NCBI RefSeq assembly: GCF_904846155.1
Contig: NZ_CAJGZP010000001.1
Span: 2,108,001 to 2,172,000, forward strand
DNA: 64,000 nucleotides
Direction: 5' to 3'
From: Psychrobacter fulvigenes
GTDB lineage: Bacteria > Pseudomonadota > Gammaproteobacteria > Pseudomonadales > Moraxellaceae
Shown here piece by piece: positions 37,450 to 45,807 of the stretch (its first letter is position 1; every line of letters starts with the position of its first letter). Both the position numbers and the translations under genes were made by a program. Under the pieces are notes generated by a model. That model saw nothing but the letters and a program-made list of their open reading frames with translations. It was not told the origin of the DNA and did not search any database.

Positions 37450-38247
37450 CTAACGCCCTAATACGGCACGCGGGTCGATAGGATTACCATTCAAGCGCAC
37501 TTGGAACTCTAACGCTACTTGATTGGTTTGACCACTGCTGCCCATGTTGGCAATACGCTGACCACGCTGCACCGAATCACCCTCTTTCACCAGTAGCTGA
37601 CTGTTGTGAGCATAAGCTGTGATATAGCTATCACTGTGGCGAATCATGATGAGATTGCCATATTCTGGCAGTCCATCACCCGAGTACAGCACCGTACCAC
37701 TTTGACTCGCAAGGACAGGATCGCCCATCTTCCCCGCAAACCACATACCCATGTTGCCTGTCGAGGCATCAAAGTTACGAATGACTTGGTTACGGCTAGG
37801 ATACTCATATCCTAGTGTAGAATTCGCCGTTACTTGATAAGCAGGCGCTGCTGGGCTTGTCGTAGGCGGCGTATACTGCGGCTGCGGAGTCGGCTGCGTG
37901 GTGCCAACATTGTAGTTATTCGTACGCGCAGGACGCGCAGGAGTACCCTGGTCGCCGTGCCAGAGCTTGAGCCACTGACCAGTATAAATCGTATATTTGC
38001 TATCAAGATTATTCAACGCACCGACTTGGCGATAGTTCAAACGGTAGCGTGAGGCGATTTGACTGACGGTATCACCGCGTCTGACGAGATGATAGTTAGG
38101 CACACCTTGGCTGTTTGTGATGATGGTAGGGCTTGATTGCGTAGGGCTTTGATAAGTCGGCTTAGTCGCACAGCCCGTCATTGCAAGCGCAATAGTACCA
38201 ACCATGGCTGCTGTGGCAAGCTGAGTTTTAGAGGTAAGCTTTTTCAT
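37450..38247 (-). CDS. nlpD: NlpD-like lipoprotein (LysM plus degenerate M23 domain)
   Basis: A 265-residue outer-membrane-type lipoprotein: signal peptide ending ALAMTGC, a LysM peptidoglycan-binding domain (~54-97, YHLVRRGDTVSQIASRY to YTGQWLKLW), a Pro/Thr/Gln linker, and a LytM/M23 domain (~150-262). The M23 zinc ligands are missing: the first HxxxD is absent and the final LHFE-type motif reads LEFQ. It should therefore not cut peptidoglycan itself but activate amidases (AmiC type) during cell division, as NlpD does. It lies downstream of surE, as in many gammaproteobacteria. Confidence 0.88.
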   Translation of the reverse strand: MKKLTSKTQLATAAMVGTIALAMTGCATKPTYQSPTQSSPTIITNSQGVPNYHLVRRGDTVSQIASRYRLNYRQVGALNNLDSKYTIYTGQWLKLWHGDQGTPARPARTNNYNVGTTQPTPQPQYTPPTTSPAAPAYQVTANSTLGYEYPSRNQVIRNFDASTGNMGMWFAGKMGDPVLASQSGTVLYSGDGLPEYGNLIMIRHSDSYITAYAHNSQLLVKEGDSVQRGQRIANMGSSGQTNQVALEFQVRLNGNPIDPRAVLGR

Positions 38248-38292
38248 ACAAGGTTTCCTATTCTTTATATTAGCGGCTGTTTAGAATTCATT

Positions 38293-38400
38293 TATAGTCA
38301 AGGAATTTTACAATCGCTACAAGGCGACCGACCGCAGAGAGTACACTAAGTACCTCTAGGGCGGATAACACCGTAGCGGTTTAAAAGTGCTCCGACTATA
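38293..38400. repeat. TATAGTC-ended imperfect palindrome, 108 bp
   Basis: Starts TATAGTCAAGGAATTTTACA and ends in GACTATA. The two halves pair imperfectly over about 30 bp (CAATCGCTAC with GTAGCGGTTT-type sequence), with CAGAGAGTACACTAAGTACC in the loop. A further outer pair, GGCTGTTTAG at 38273 and CTAAACAGCC at ~38428, encloses it. It fills the surE-nlpD gap. Confidence 0.6.
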
Positions 38401-38544
38401 CTAGGACTGCTGATAGCTAAACAGCCCCTGCTCACGATCATTGTGTTGATTGCTTAAGGCGTGTTGAGGTATTTGTGCAGTCGCTATTATAGCCATAATT
38501 TACTGAGATTTATAATAAAAGCAACATTTTGCAACGCCTGCGAC

Positions 38545-39387
38545 CTATAAACTTATATTCAAAAACGCATCAAGAGTGGAAGCCGGCGTATGATGCAATC
38601 GAACAGGCGATACGCTCATATAGCCTGCAGCCACTGCTTGGTAATCTGTATACACTGGCGATTGGCTCTCATAGTCATGACTATGACCCGCAGTGTCTTC
38701 TTGCTGTGGTGGGCTTGACTCGCTATTAAGCTGCTGACTCTTTCGCAGGCTCAACCAATACGCATCTCGGCCGCGCGGATCGATGATATGATGTACGGGC
38801 TGTTTTATCTGTCTGTACCCTAGGCTTGTGACTTTGCGACCCTTGATATCTTCGGCGCGCTCGACATTTGGAATATTGACGTTTAACACGTGATTGGGTA
38901 ACTGCTTGATTACCTCCGTGATAGAGGTTTCAGTTAGCAGCTTGACGATTTCTGTTGCAGCCATGTCATAGCGACTCGCTTGTTGCTCATCATCACTCAT
39001 AGTGCCACCGACCAATGAGGTGGCAATCGCTGGCACCCCAAAGACTTGAGCGGTTAATGCAGCACCAAAAGTACCTGAATAAAACACATTCTGCCCTAAG
39101 TTATCTCCAGCATTAATACCAGTAATCACACAATCAAAGCGGGTCTCACGGTATAGTTGATTCAAGGCCAAATAAACACAGTCAGCTGGTGAGCCATTCA
39201 CTGATATAAACCCCGATGCTAGCTTATGAGTATACAATGGCTGAGAGATATTCAGTGAGCTGGCACTACCGCTATGCTCGGCATTGGGTGCAACGACCAC
39301 CACTTCACCAACTTTGGACAACGCCTGATATAATGCCAACAGTCCTGGCGCATACACCCCATCATCATTACTAATCAAAAACTTCAT
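38545..39387 (-). CDS. surE: 5'/3'-nucleotidase SurE
   Basis: A 280-residue metal-dependent nucleotidase/exopolyphosphatase. The metal-binding N terminus MKFLISNDDGVYAPG, the serine region PNAEHSGSASSLN (~35-47), NGSPADCVYLAL (~64), and VITGINAGDNLGQNVFYSGTFGAA (~88-111) are all present. Near residues 225-245 there is a low-complexity insert (Ser/Gln/Glu/His-rich) before the C-terminal YQAVAAGYMSVSPV. It is followed downstream by nlpD, but no pcm gene lies between them. Confidence 0.94.
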   Translation of the reverse strand: MKFLISNDDGVYAPGLLALYQALSKVGEVVVVAPNAEHSGSASSLNISQPLYTHKLASGFISVNGSPADCVYLALNQLYRETRFDCVITGINAGDNLGQNVFYSGTFGAALTAQVFGVPAIATSLVGGTMSDDEQQASRYDMAATEIVKLLTETSITEVIKQLPNHVLNVNIPNVERAEDIKGRKVTSLGYRQIKQPVHHIIDPRGRDAYWLSLRKSQQLNSESSPPQQEDTAGHSHDYESQSPVYTDYQAVAAGYMSVSPVRLHHTPASTLDAFLNISL

Positions 39388-39525
39388 ATCAGCTCAATTT
39401 ATTCATATATAGTCATCTGGTACCAAAAACTGTGGTGCCATAAGTTGGCGATTGATTATACCTGAATAGTGCACAGCCATAAACGCTAGCCAAATCATAT
39501 TAAAATAAATGCACTGATACAGCGC

Positions 39526-39584
39526 TGCTGGGATACCTTTTTAAAATACAGTGGCGAAGTCTTTGGAGGACGAAGCGCCCAGCA
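39526..39584. repeat. Possible degenerate family A palindrome
   Basis: The 437-base gap between surE and the next gene contains TGCTGGG paired with CCCAGCA 59 bases apart. Inside, GGATACC, TCTTTGGAG and GACGAAG resemble parts of the 3749-3822 repeat. It may be a decayed copy. The rest of the gap shows only AT-rich sequence with no gene I can support. Confidence 0.3.
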
Positions 39585-39824
39585 CGCATATCGGACAAAC
39601 ACTAGGGCGTCACCATTTTTGTTGCTACTTTAGTTACAATAGGCAACAATGCACAACGTATCCATTAAAGTGACGTAACTTACTATCAGTTGCTACCGAT
39701 ATGTTGCTATAAAACGCGCTTAGGTGACAAGACATCTACACATAAATCAATATTTTATGTGACTTTTGTTTTTATTCCAATTACCATAAGACCATCAAAT
39801 AACGCAAAGCGAGTGTGATACCGA

Positions 39825-40268
39825 ATGAAGACTCAATCGATATTATCTATAGTTCCTATGACCACAAAAACAGTAATAAAAACAGCTTCAAAAATTGGCA
39901 TTGCCGGACTGATAACCTCCATTGCTATGTTGGGTCAATCAGCTAATGCCGCTAATAATGTCTCAACCATTCCGCTAGACATGTCAGGCATGAATATTAC
40001 CAAACACGAAATTGCTGTGATGCAAGTTCTGTCTGAAATCTGTCCACCGATGCTCAATGGCAATCAAAAACAGCGTTTTTATAAGTCTTATAATGTTCAG
40101 CTAAAGGAGTTAATGCCTACCTTGGATGATCCTAAAGCTGCCATTCAGTACTTATCAACGCAGCAAGACTATCGCCAAATCCTACAGAGCATGCGTAGTT
40201 GGACACTGAGCTTTTCTAAACAAGACAACAAAGCCCTGTGTGAAGACTTGGCTAACGCCAGCTATTGA
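39825..40268 (+). CDS. Small exported hypothetical protein
   Basis: A 147-residue protein with a signal-peptide-like N terminus: lysines, then IGIAGLITSIAMLGQSANA, with likely cleavage after ANA. If translation starts at the second ATG (39858), the signal peptide has a more normal length. The mature part (~105 residues) is mostly helical with two or three cysteines (EICPPML, ALCEDLANASY) that could form a disulfide in the periplasm. I do not recognise a family. Confidence 0.6.
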   Translation: MKTQSILSIVPMTTKTVIKTASKIGIAGLITSIAMLGQSANAANNVSTIPLDMSGMNITKHEIAVMQVLSEICPPMLNGNQKQRFYKSYNVQLKELMPTLDDPKAAIQYLSTQQDYRQILQSMRSWTLSFSKQDNKALCEDLANASY

Positions 40269-40375
40269 TAATAAAGGCTAAAGGCTGTCGAGAGATAGCG
40301 ATAATAACTTTCAAAAACCGCCAGACGTAATCATAGCAGCCACTTAAACAAACAACTTACTTGTATACCCTTTAT

Positions 40376-40432
40376 AAAAAGCTTGCTGATACCTGCCCTA
40401 GAACTTAAGAGCAGCTCAGCAAGCTTTTTTAT
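40376..40432 (+). terminator. Intrinsic terminator
   Basis: AAAAAGCTTGCTGA pairs with TCAGCAAGCTTTTTT across a 28-base loop, about 110 bases after the small exported protein gene. The remaining ~270 bases up to dacC are AT-rich and probably hold the dacC promoter. Confidence 0.75.
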
Positions 40433-40700
40433 TACAGGCTTTCATATTTTTTAATATTTTTTAAATCATTAAATCTATGCGATAGTCATTATAGCTATTG
40501 CTGCAAACTGCTTTTTAGATTATTCTTGCCAGCGTTATCAATGTCTTATTTTATATTATTTATACATTTCACCTGAGATAGTATTTTGCTAAGATAAGGC
40601 GTTAATTTTATGTCTATCGCCTTAACCGCAGCCGCGCTTGTCAGCGCACTGTCGGTAGCACGGTAGACGCATTGGGTTTCATGATGTGGTGTAACAGTAT

Positions 40701-41867
40701 ATGACAGTAAAGCGTGTAAAAAACCAGCTCGTGCAGTTGGTAGTCGGTGTTAGCGTCTCTTTTGGGGCAGTCATGGCGAATGCTGCCATTCAGCCACCAG
40801 AGATGGAAAACACTGCCTATGTATTGATGGATTATAATACCGGTGAAATCTTGGCGCAAAAAAACGCCAACCAGCCCCTGCCACCGGCTTCACTGACTAA
40901 AATGATGACCAGTTACATCATTGAGCAGCGCTTAAGCTCAGGCGACTTGACTGAAGATGAGCAAGTGCTGATGAGCGAAAACGCATGGTGCCGTGGTAGC
41001 AGCAGCCAGTCTTGTATGTATGTACCCGTCAATAAGACGGCAAGCGTCATTGATATGCTACGCGGTATCATTATCCAATCAGGTAATGATGCCTCAAAGG
41101 CAATGGCTGAGCATATCGCCGGTAGTGAAGCCTCATTTGCTATATTGATGAACGAGCAAGCCAAAAAGCTTGGCATGGATAATACCCATTTCGTCAACGC
41201 AACGGGGATGCCAGATGAAGGCCATCAAGCATCGGCGCTTGATTTGGCCAAACTGGCGCAAGCGATCATCAAAAACAGTGGTGATTACTATGATCTGTAT
41301 GCCGAAAAAGAATTCACTTACAATGGTATCACTCAAGGCAACCGTAATGCCCTGCTTGCCACAGACCCGACCGTTGATGGGCTAAAAACTGGCCATACCA
41401 ATGCCGCAGGCTACTGCTTGGTCGCCTCGAGCAACCGCGATGACATGCGTCTAATCTCCGTCATCATGGGCACAGAGAGTCAACAAGCACGCGCTGATCA
41501 GTCACGTAAGCTGCTTAACTGGGGTTTTGGACACTTCACTACCGTGACCAAAGCGCCTACAGGTCAGTTCGTGAGTAAACTGCCAGTCTGGTTTGGTGAG
41601 GCTGATGAGATAGAGCTGGTAACAGGTGATAATCTACAAATCCTAACCACTAAAACGCAGAAAAATAAAATCACTACTGTCGTCGATATTCCTGATAGCC
41701 TAGAAGCACCTATCAAAAAAGGTCAGCAAGTCGGTAAAATGATGGCCGTCATTGATGGTAAAGCGGTCGCATCCGTCCCTATCGTCGCTACCAGCGATGT
41801 CGAGCAGTCAGGTTTTGTCAGCCGTATGTGGCAACATGTGGTACGCTGGGCGCAAAACTTGTTTTAA
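40701..41867 (+). CDS. dacC: D-alanyl-D-alanine carboxypeptidase (PBP5/6 family)
   Basis: A 388-residue penicillin-binding protein that trims the terminal D-alanine from peptidoglycan pentapeptides. It has a signal peptide ending AVMANA, the active-site SLTK in PPASLTKMMTSYI (~64), SGN in IIQSGNDASKAM (~133), and KTG in DGLKTGHTNAAGYCL (~228). A beta-rich C-terminal domain and a final amphipathic helix (SRMWQHVVRWAQNLF) tie it to the outer face of the inner membrane. PBP5 and PBP6 types cannot be separated here. Confidence 0.93.
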   Translation: MTVKRVKNQLVQLVVGVSVSFGAVMANAAIQPPEMENTAYVLMDYNTGEILAQKNANQPLPPASLTKMMTSYIIEQRLSSGDLTEDEQVLMSENAWCRGSSSQSCMYVPVNKTASVIDMLRGIIIQSGNDASKAMAEHIAGSEASFAILMNEQAKKLGMDNTHFVNATGMPDEGHQASALDLAKLAQAIIKNSGDYYDLYAEKEFTYNGITQGNRNALLATDPTVDGLKTGHTNAAGYCLVASSNRDDMRLISVIMGTESQQARADQSRKLLNWGFGHFTTVTKAPTGQFVSKLPVWFGEADEIELVTGDNLQILTTKTQKNKITTVVDIPDSLEAPIKKGQQVGKMMAVIDGKAVASVPIVATSDVEQSGFVSRMWQHVVRWAQNLF

Positions 41868-41896
41868 TAAAGCCATCTAAAAGATGCTTGTTGATT

Positions 41897-41931
41897 CAAA
41901 AAAGACGCTTACTACTAAGCGTCTTTTTTGA
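41897..41931 (+). terminator. Intrinsic terminator after dacC
   Basis: AAAAAAGACGCTTA and TAAGCGTCTTTTTT form a perfect stem with a four-base loop, 30 bases after the stop codon. Confidence 0.9.
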
Positions 41932-41972
41932 ATTTAGCATGATTTACTGATAGCAATATGTTGAGAACAATC

Positions 41973-42098
41973 ATGAAGTCTTTTATTTTTACGTGTCTGT
42001 TTGCATTCATACCTGTGCTTGCGGGTTGCCAATCCTTGCAACTTGCAGAAAGCCCCATCCCAGTCACCTCTGATCCTATCGTAGTACAGAACAAGTAA
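41973..42098 (+). CDS. 41-residue predicted lipoprotein
   Basis: A short open frame between two strong terminators. It encodes a lysine, a hydrophobic stretch (FIFTCLFAFIPVLAGC) with a clear lipobox LAGC, and a mature tail of only about 23 residues ending IVVQNK. An in-frame ATG at 41958 would add five residues. A near-perfect tandem repeat of about 14 bases (GAA-AAGTAATAC) spans the stop codon. Tiny lipoproteins of this sort (compare the entericidin type) are often missed. Coding is supported by the lipobox, the adjacent terminator and its fit between the two terminators only. Confidence 0.55.
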   Translation: MKSFIFTCLFAFIPVLAGCQSLQLAESPIPVTSDPIVVQNK

Positions 42099-42116
42099 TA
42101 CAGAATAAGTAATACC

Positions 42117-42152
42117 AAAAAAGCAGGCATCAATTTGATACCTGCTTTTTTG
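42117..42152 (+). terminator. Intrinsic terminator after the small lipoprotein gene
   Basis: AAAAAAGCAGGCATCAA and TTGATACCTGCTTTTTT pair around a short loop, 18 bases after the stop. Confidence 0.87.
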
Positions 42153-42261
42153 TTGACTGCTTACTTTTAACGATTACCAAACTTAGTCTATAACTATAGT
42201 CAATCCTGAATAAAACTAACACGTTTTTGCCATGTGCTGCTTTTAAAGTGTCTTAACCATA

Positions 42262-42879
42262 CTATGATTCTGAACTTATCGGCTGATGCTTGATAATGGT
42301 TTTGGCTAAATGATCACCAAACCAAATAGCAGTATCAATATCACCCTTGCCTGGGGTTTCTTCAGGAGGTGCATCAAGCGATTGAGTCATCAACCCTAAG
42401 AAGCTTGATAAACGATTTAAATCTTCTTCACCATGTCCTGTCGGCATAAGCGGCAAACCAATCCAGTTCATACCATGTTGCATGGTATACAAACAAATCT
42501 GCTGTAATACGGCAAGCTTATCACCGCTTAGTCCACCAGAATTGGCAAAACCTGCTGCCCACTTCCCTTCCCACTTACGATGATACCAACGCTTGGACGT
42601 TTCATCCATAAAGGTCTTAAAGCCAGCCGGCACATTACCCATATAGACTGCACTACCAAATACCAGTAAGTCTGCTTGATCTAAAAACTCCCAATCTACA
42701 TCATGCACATCGACAGCTTTAGCTTGGGCTGCTGGTAGTTGCTGGCGTGCGCCCGTGACTATGGCTTCGGCGACGCGTTTAGTATGTCCATAGTTACTGT
42801 GATAGACAACCGCCATGGATACCGTCGGTTTTTTATTAGTATTGACAGTAGACTGTGAGGATTTTGCAGATGTATTCAT
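42262..42879 (-). CDS. Flavodoxin family protein (WrbA-like)
   Basis: A 205-residue FMN-binding flavodoxin-fold protein. The phosphate loop lies in VVYHSNYGHTKRVAEAI (~25-41), a second flavin loop in VFGSAVYMGNVPAGFKTFMDE (~73-93), and the third in AAGFANSGGLSGDKL (~108-122). A ~20-residue polar tail precedes the fold. It probably acts as an NAD(P)H-dependent quinone or flavin reductase, but the partner is unknown. It is 76 bases downstream of pgeF on the same strand. Confidence 0.82.
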   Translation of the reverse strand: MNTSAKSSQSTVNTNKKPTVSMAVVYHSNYGHTKRVAEAIVTGARQQLPAAQAKAVDVHDVDWEFLDQADLLVFGSAVYMGNVPAGFKTFMDETSKRWYHRKWEGKWAAGFANSGGLSGDKLAVLQQICLYTMQHGMNWIGLPLMPTGHGEEDLNRLSSFLGLMTQSLDAPPEETPGKGDIDTAIWFGDHLAKTIIKHQPISSES

Positions 42880-42955
42880 ACAAGCTCTAATAATGGTAGT
42901 AAATGGACAATTTAGTGAGCTTTATCGGGCATGCTCGATACTCAAATTTAGATAC

Positions 42956-43987
42956 TTAAATAATGGACGCATTAGCACGACTGCGTGCGATAACAAGTGC
43001 CATACGCCCAGTGGCTGATTGCTTTAGATGCGTCTGACGTCTATAAGAGTAATAATGCGCATCACCGTAGCTACAGTGTTGTGGCACATCAGTAGCTACT
43101 TCAACGCCAATATTGGCCAATTGATAGGCTGCAAGCTTTGGTAAATTTAAATTTATTTTACTTGTATTTACTTTAGCAGTATTTGAGAGGTTATAAGCTG
43201 TCTCAGGTAAAGTGTCAATATCAGTAGCAGCACCATTATTGGAGGCTGGTTCAGCGTCAGACGGTACACAAAAAAGTTGGTCAAAGCGATCTATGTCTGA
43301 TGCTGAGAGCAATTGATTCTCTATGCAGCCATTCAGTAGTTGGTCACGGACAGCGGCGCCCACTTCGTAGTTGTCTTGACTGATACACACCCCTATCCAC
43401 GCCATAATAGGAGCGGATAAATCAAAACGCGCCGCGGTGGTTTGTATGACACCGCAAGCCAATCCTTGCCAGCCAGCATGAATCGCTGCGATTCGTCCTG
43501 TCATCGGTTGGTATAAAACAATTGGCACACAGTCGGCAGTCATGATGGCAAGCCCAACTCCAGGCTGCTGACTAATCATTGCATCAGCATCCATCGGTCG
43601 CATGCCAAGGACTGTGCTATCTAAACCATGGATTTGATTACCATGAATCTGATTGACCCAGTGCAGACTGTTTATAGACTGGCCACTAGATAGACAGCTT
43701 GTAGACGCACTGCTAGACAAGTCGTTTTCAGTGTCTGAATCACTGCTTAGTTGCTGATTAATAGCGGCGAGCAGACGCATACGATTGCTCAGTACCCCAG
43801 TGGCATCGTCATTAACATGCAATCCAAGATTCAGCTCACCATAGCTTGTCTGCCCTGGGTGTAGCATGGTTTGAATTTTTTCTTCAGCAGCCTTTGACGC
43901 ATCAGCATCCTCTGTCAAAGCTGCGGTCTGAAAAACAGTCACGTCATCGATTTGCGCCAACACGCTTATTGGAAGTTTATCCATCAT
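42956..43987 (-). CDS. pgeF: Peptidoglycan editing factor/purine nucleoside phosphorylase (YfiH family)
   Basis: A 343-residue polyphenol-oxidase-type protein. Catalytic motifs are HGNQIHGLD (~113), MTADCVPIVLYQP (~152) with the metal-binding cysteine, and AIHAGWQGLACGVI (~169) with the histidine; DAHYYSYRR lies near the C terminus. It is roughly 100 residues longer than the usual ~245. Extra segments are the polar stretch ~80-110 and the Ser/Asn-rich insert around residues 245-285. It sits just downstream of rluD on the same strand, a common pairing in proteobacteria. Confidence 0.88.
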   Translation of the reverse strand: MMDKLPISVLAQIDDVTVFQTAALTEDADASKAAEEKIQTMLHPGQTSYGELNLGLHVNDDATGVLSNRMRLLAAINQQLSSDSDTENDLSSSASTSCLSSGQSINSLHWVNQIHGNQIHGLDSTVLGMRPMDADAMISQQPGVGLAIMTADCVPIVLYQPMTGRIAAIHAGWQGLACGVIQTTAARFDLSAPIMAWIGVCISQDNYEVGAAVRDQLLNGCIENQLLSASDIDRFDQLFCVPSDAEPASNNGAATDIDTLPETAYNLSNTAKVNTSKINLNLPKLAAYQLANIGVEVATDVPQHCSYGDAHYYSYRRQTHLKQSATGRMALVIARSRANASII

Positions 43988-44062
43988 ATTTACTTGCTAT
44001 CAGGGCTTATTATTAGGATTTATTATCATCGCTTATGATTATAGCTTATTATCGTAGTCGCT

Positions 44063-45325
44063 CTATTCTGCATAATAGCCGTCACTTAATACCGCCATCA
44101 GCTTTTCCATATCTTCGGGGATAGGTGTGGTGACTTCGATATCTTCGCCTGTAGTCGGATGTACAAACCCTAACGCATAGGCATGTAGTGCCTGACGCGG
44201 GAAGTTGCTAATCGTTTGGCGCTGCTCTTCTGTGAGACCTGCCCGCAGTTGACGGCGGCCACCATAGACACGATCACCTACTAGCGGGTAACCGATATGG
44301 CTCAGATGCACCCGAATCTGATGGGTACGCCCCGTCTCAAGCCCCACATCCAAGCGGCAGTAGTTTTCATTTAATGGCGTAATCTCAAGTAAATGCGTCA
44401 CTGCATCACGTCCAGCCGTCATTACCGTCATTTTGGTACGTTGGTTGCGATGACGGCCGATAGGTGCATCGATCCTTTGATGGCGCTTGAGACTGGCTTG
44501 ATCACCTGCGACCACGCACTGATAATGGCGATAGACGGATTTATCTTTGAGCTGCGCCATTAAGGCCATTTGCGCAGGTTTGGTTTTACCAATCAGCAAC
44601 AGTCCCGAAGTATCTTTGTCAATACGATGTACCAGACCTGCACGCGGCAAATGATACTGCTGCGGATAATGATATAGCAGCGCATTGACCAGTGTACCTG
44701 TCTGATTGCCAGCACCAGGATGCACGACCATGCCCACAGGCTTGTTGATGACCAATACATCGTCATCTTCGTAGACGACATCGATAGCGATGTTTTCTGG
44801 CTGATCTTCGCTGTGCTGCTGTAACGTCGTCGAAAGCTGCAACACATCACCAGTTTTGACACGGTTTTTCGGCTTTTGAGTGCTGCCATTATTTAACAAG
44901 CTACCATCGCCAATCCAGGTTTGCAGCTGTGCACGCGAAAAATCTGTGAAAACCATCGAAGCTAGCTTATCAATACGCTGCCCAGCTTCTGTTTCAGTGA
45001 CGGTATGCGACACATCGATCACTTGCTCTACCGCTTGCCCAGCACTAGGCGCCTCATGATCTTTTTCATAGCCTTCTTCATAATCTTCGGCATCATCGTC
45101 GTCATCTAATAAACCGTCATCGAGCAGCTCATCGTCTATAACCTCACCACTCTCATCAAGTGCTAACTCATCTTCAGTCATCATATTTTCATTGATACTT
45201 GCATCATTAGCGTCGTCTGCAGGCAACGCTTGCGCGGTTAATTCAGTATCTGACTGCTGTTTTGGTGGTACGTTTGTGCTCATAGCATTATTTTTCATAG
45301 AAGGTTCGTAGGTGACATTATTCAT
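44063..45325 (-). CDS. rluD: 23S rRNA pseudouridine synthase RluD
   Basis: A 420-residue RluA-family pseudouridine synthase acting on helix 69 of 23S rRNA. An S4 RNA-binding domain (~113-165) precedes the catalytic domain, with VINKPVGMVVHPGAGNQTG (~191) and the catalytic aspartate in GLVHRIDKDTSGLLLIGKT (~228). ETGRTHQIRVHLSHIGYPLVGD (~331) follows. The first ~110 residues are an acidic extension (with a DDD-rich block ~70-90) absent from E. coli RluD (326 residues). It is divergent from bamD, the order known from many gammaproteobacteria. Confidence 0.93.
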   Translation of the reverse strand: MNNVTYEPSMKNNAMSTNVPPKQQSDTELTAQALPADDANDASINENMMTEDELALDESGEVIDDELLDDGLLDDDDDAEDYEEGYEKDHEAPSAGQAVEQVIDVSHTVTETEAGQRIDKLASMVFTDFSRAQLQTWIGDGSLLNNGSTQKPKNRVKTGDVLQLSTTLQQHSEDQPENIAIDVVYEDDDVLVINKPVGMVVHPGAGNQTGTLVNALLYHYPQQYHLPRAGLVHRIDKDTSGLLLIGKTKPAQMALMAQLKDKSVYRHYQCVVAGDQASLKRHQRIDAPIGRHRNQRTKMTVMTAGRDAVTHLLEITPLNENYCRLDVGLETGRTHQIRVHLSHIGYPLVGDRVYGGRRQLRAGLTEEQRQTISNFPRQALHAYALGFVHPTTGEDIEVTTPIPEDMEKLMAVLSDGYYAE

Positions 45326-45807
45326 AAGTGAAAAGTCTGTTAAATATCGCCATAGTGTATCATGCCACGCGCTGAAGCCCTACAATTCCTATCATATATC
45401 TGCGCGAGATTATTGATGATTGCCTGAGGTTTTTACGTGATAGCAACTAAAAAACGGAGGCGCTTGAAACTCTCTGTAATATAACATTGCCGTAATTTAC
45501 TGTATATTTATCAGCAATGGCGGGATTTATCATCGCCCATTAAAGTTGCTCATGCTAAACTATTGAAAATTTGTTGCGCTGAGTTTTATAGCAACTATTG
45601 TACTTTTATACAATAGTGCGCAAAAAATAGACGAAGCAGACGTTATTCTATAAAGTAGGCAAGGTTTTGCTGTATGCTATGGCACAGCCACGCTCAGTTA
45701 CGGCAGAGATATTTTCTGCTGCTGTGATAAGTCGTCTTTTACCATCAACCTTGTTATATAGTGTGATAGCGTTATTGTTATTGCACGTTTTGTGTCGGAG
45801 AAGAAGT

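Noticed and set aside
14943..42215. Shared CTATAGTCAAT-CT-AATAAAA sequence at about 14945 and 42188 as a full repeat
   Set aside because: Only about 25 bases agree and the borders are unclear; noted as a possible fragment of the TATAGTC repeat family and not listed as a feature.
45667..45807. An open frame extending BamD upstream by 47 codons
   Set aside because: The ATG at 45808 has a good ribosome-binding site and starts a normal lipoprotein signal peptide; the upstream part would place a hydrophobic segment before it and hide the lipobox.
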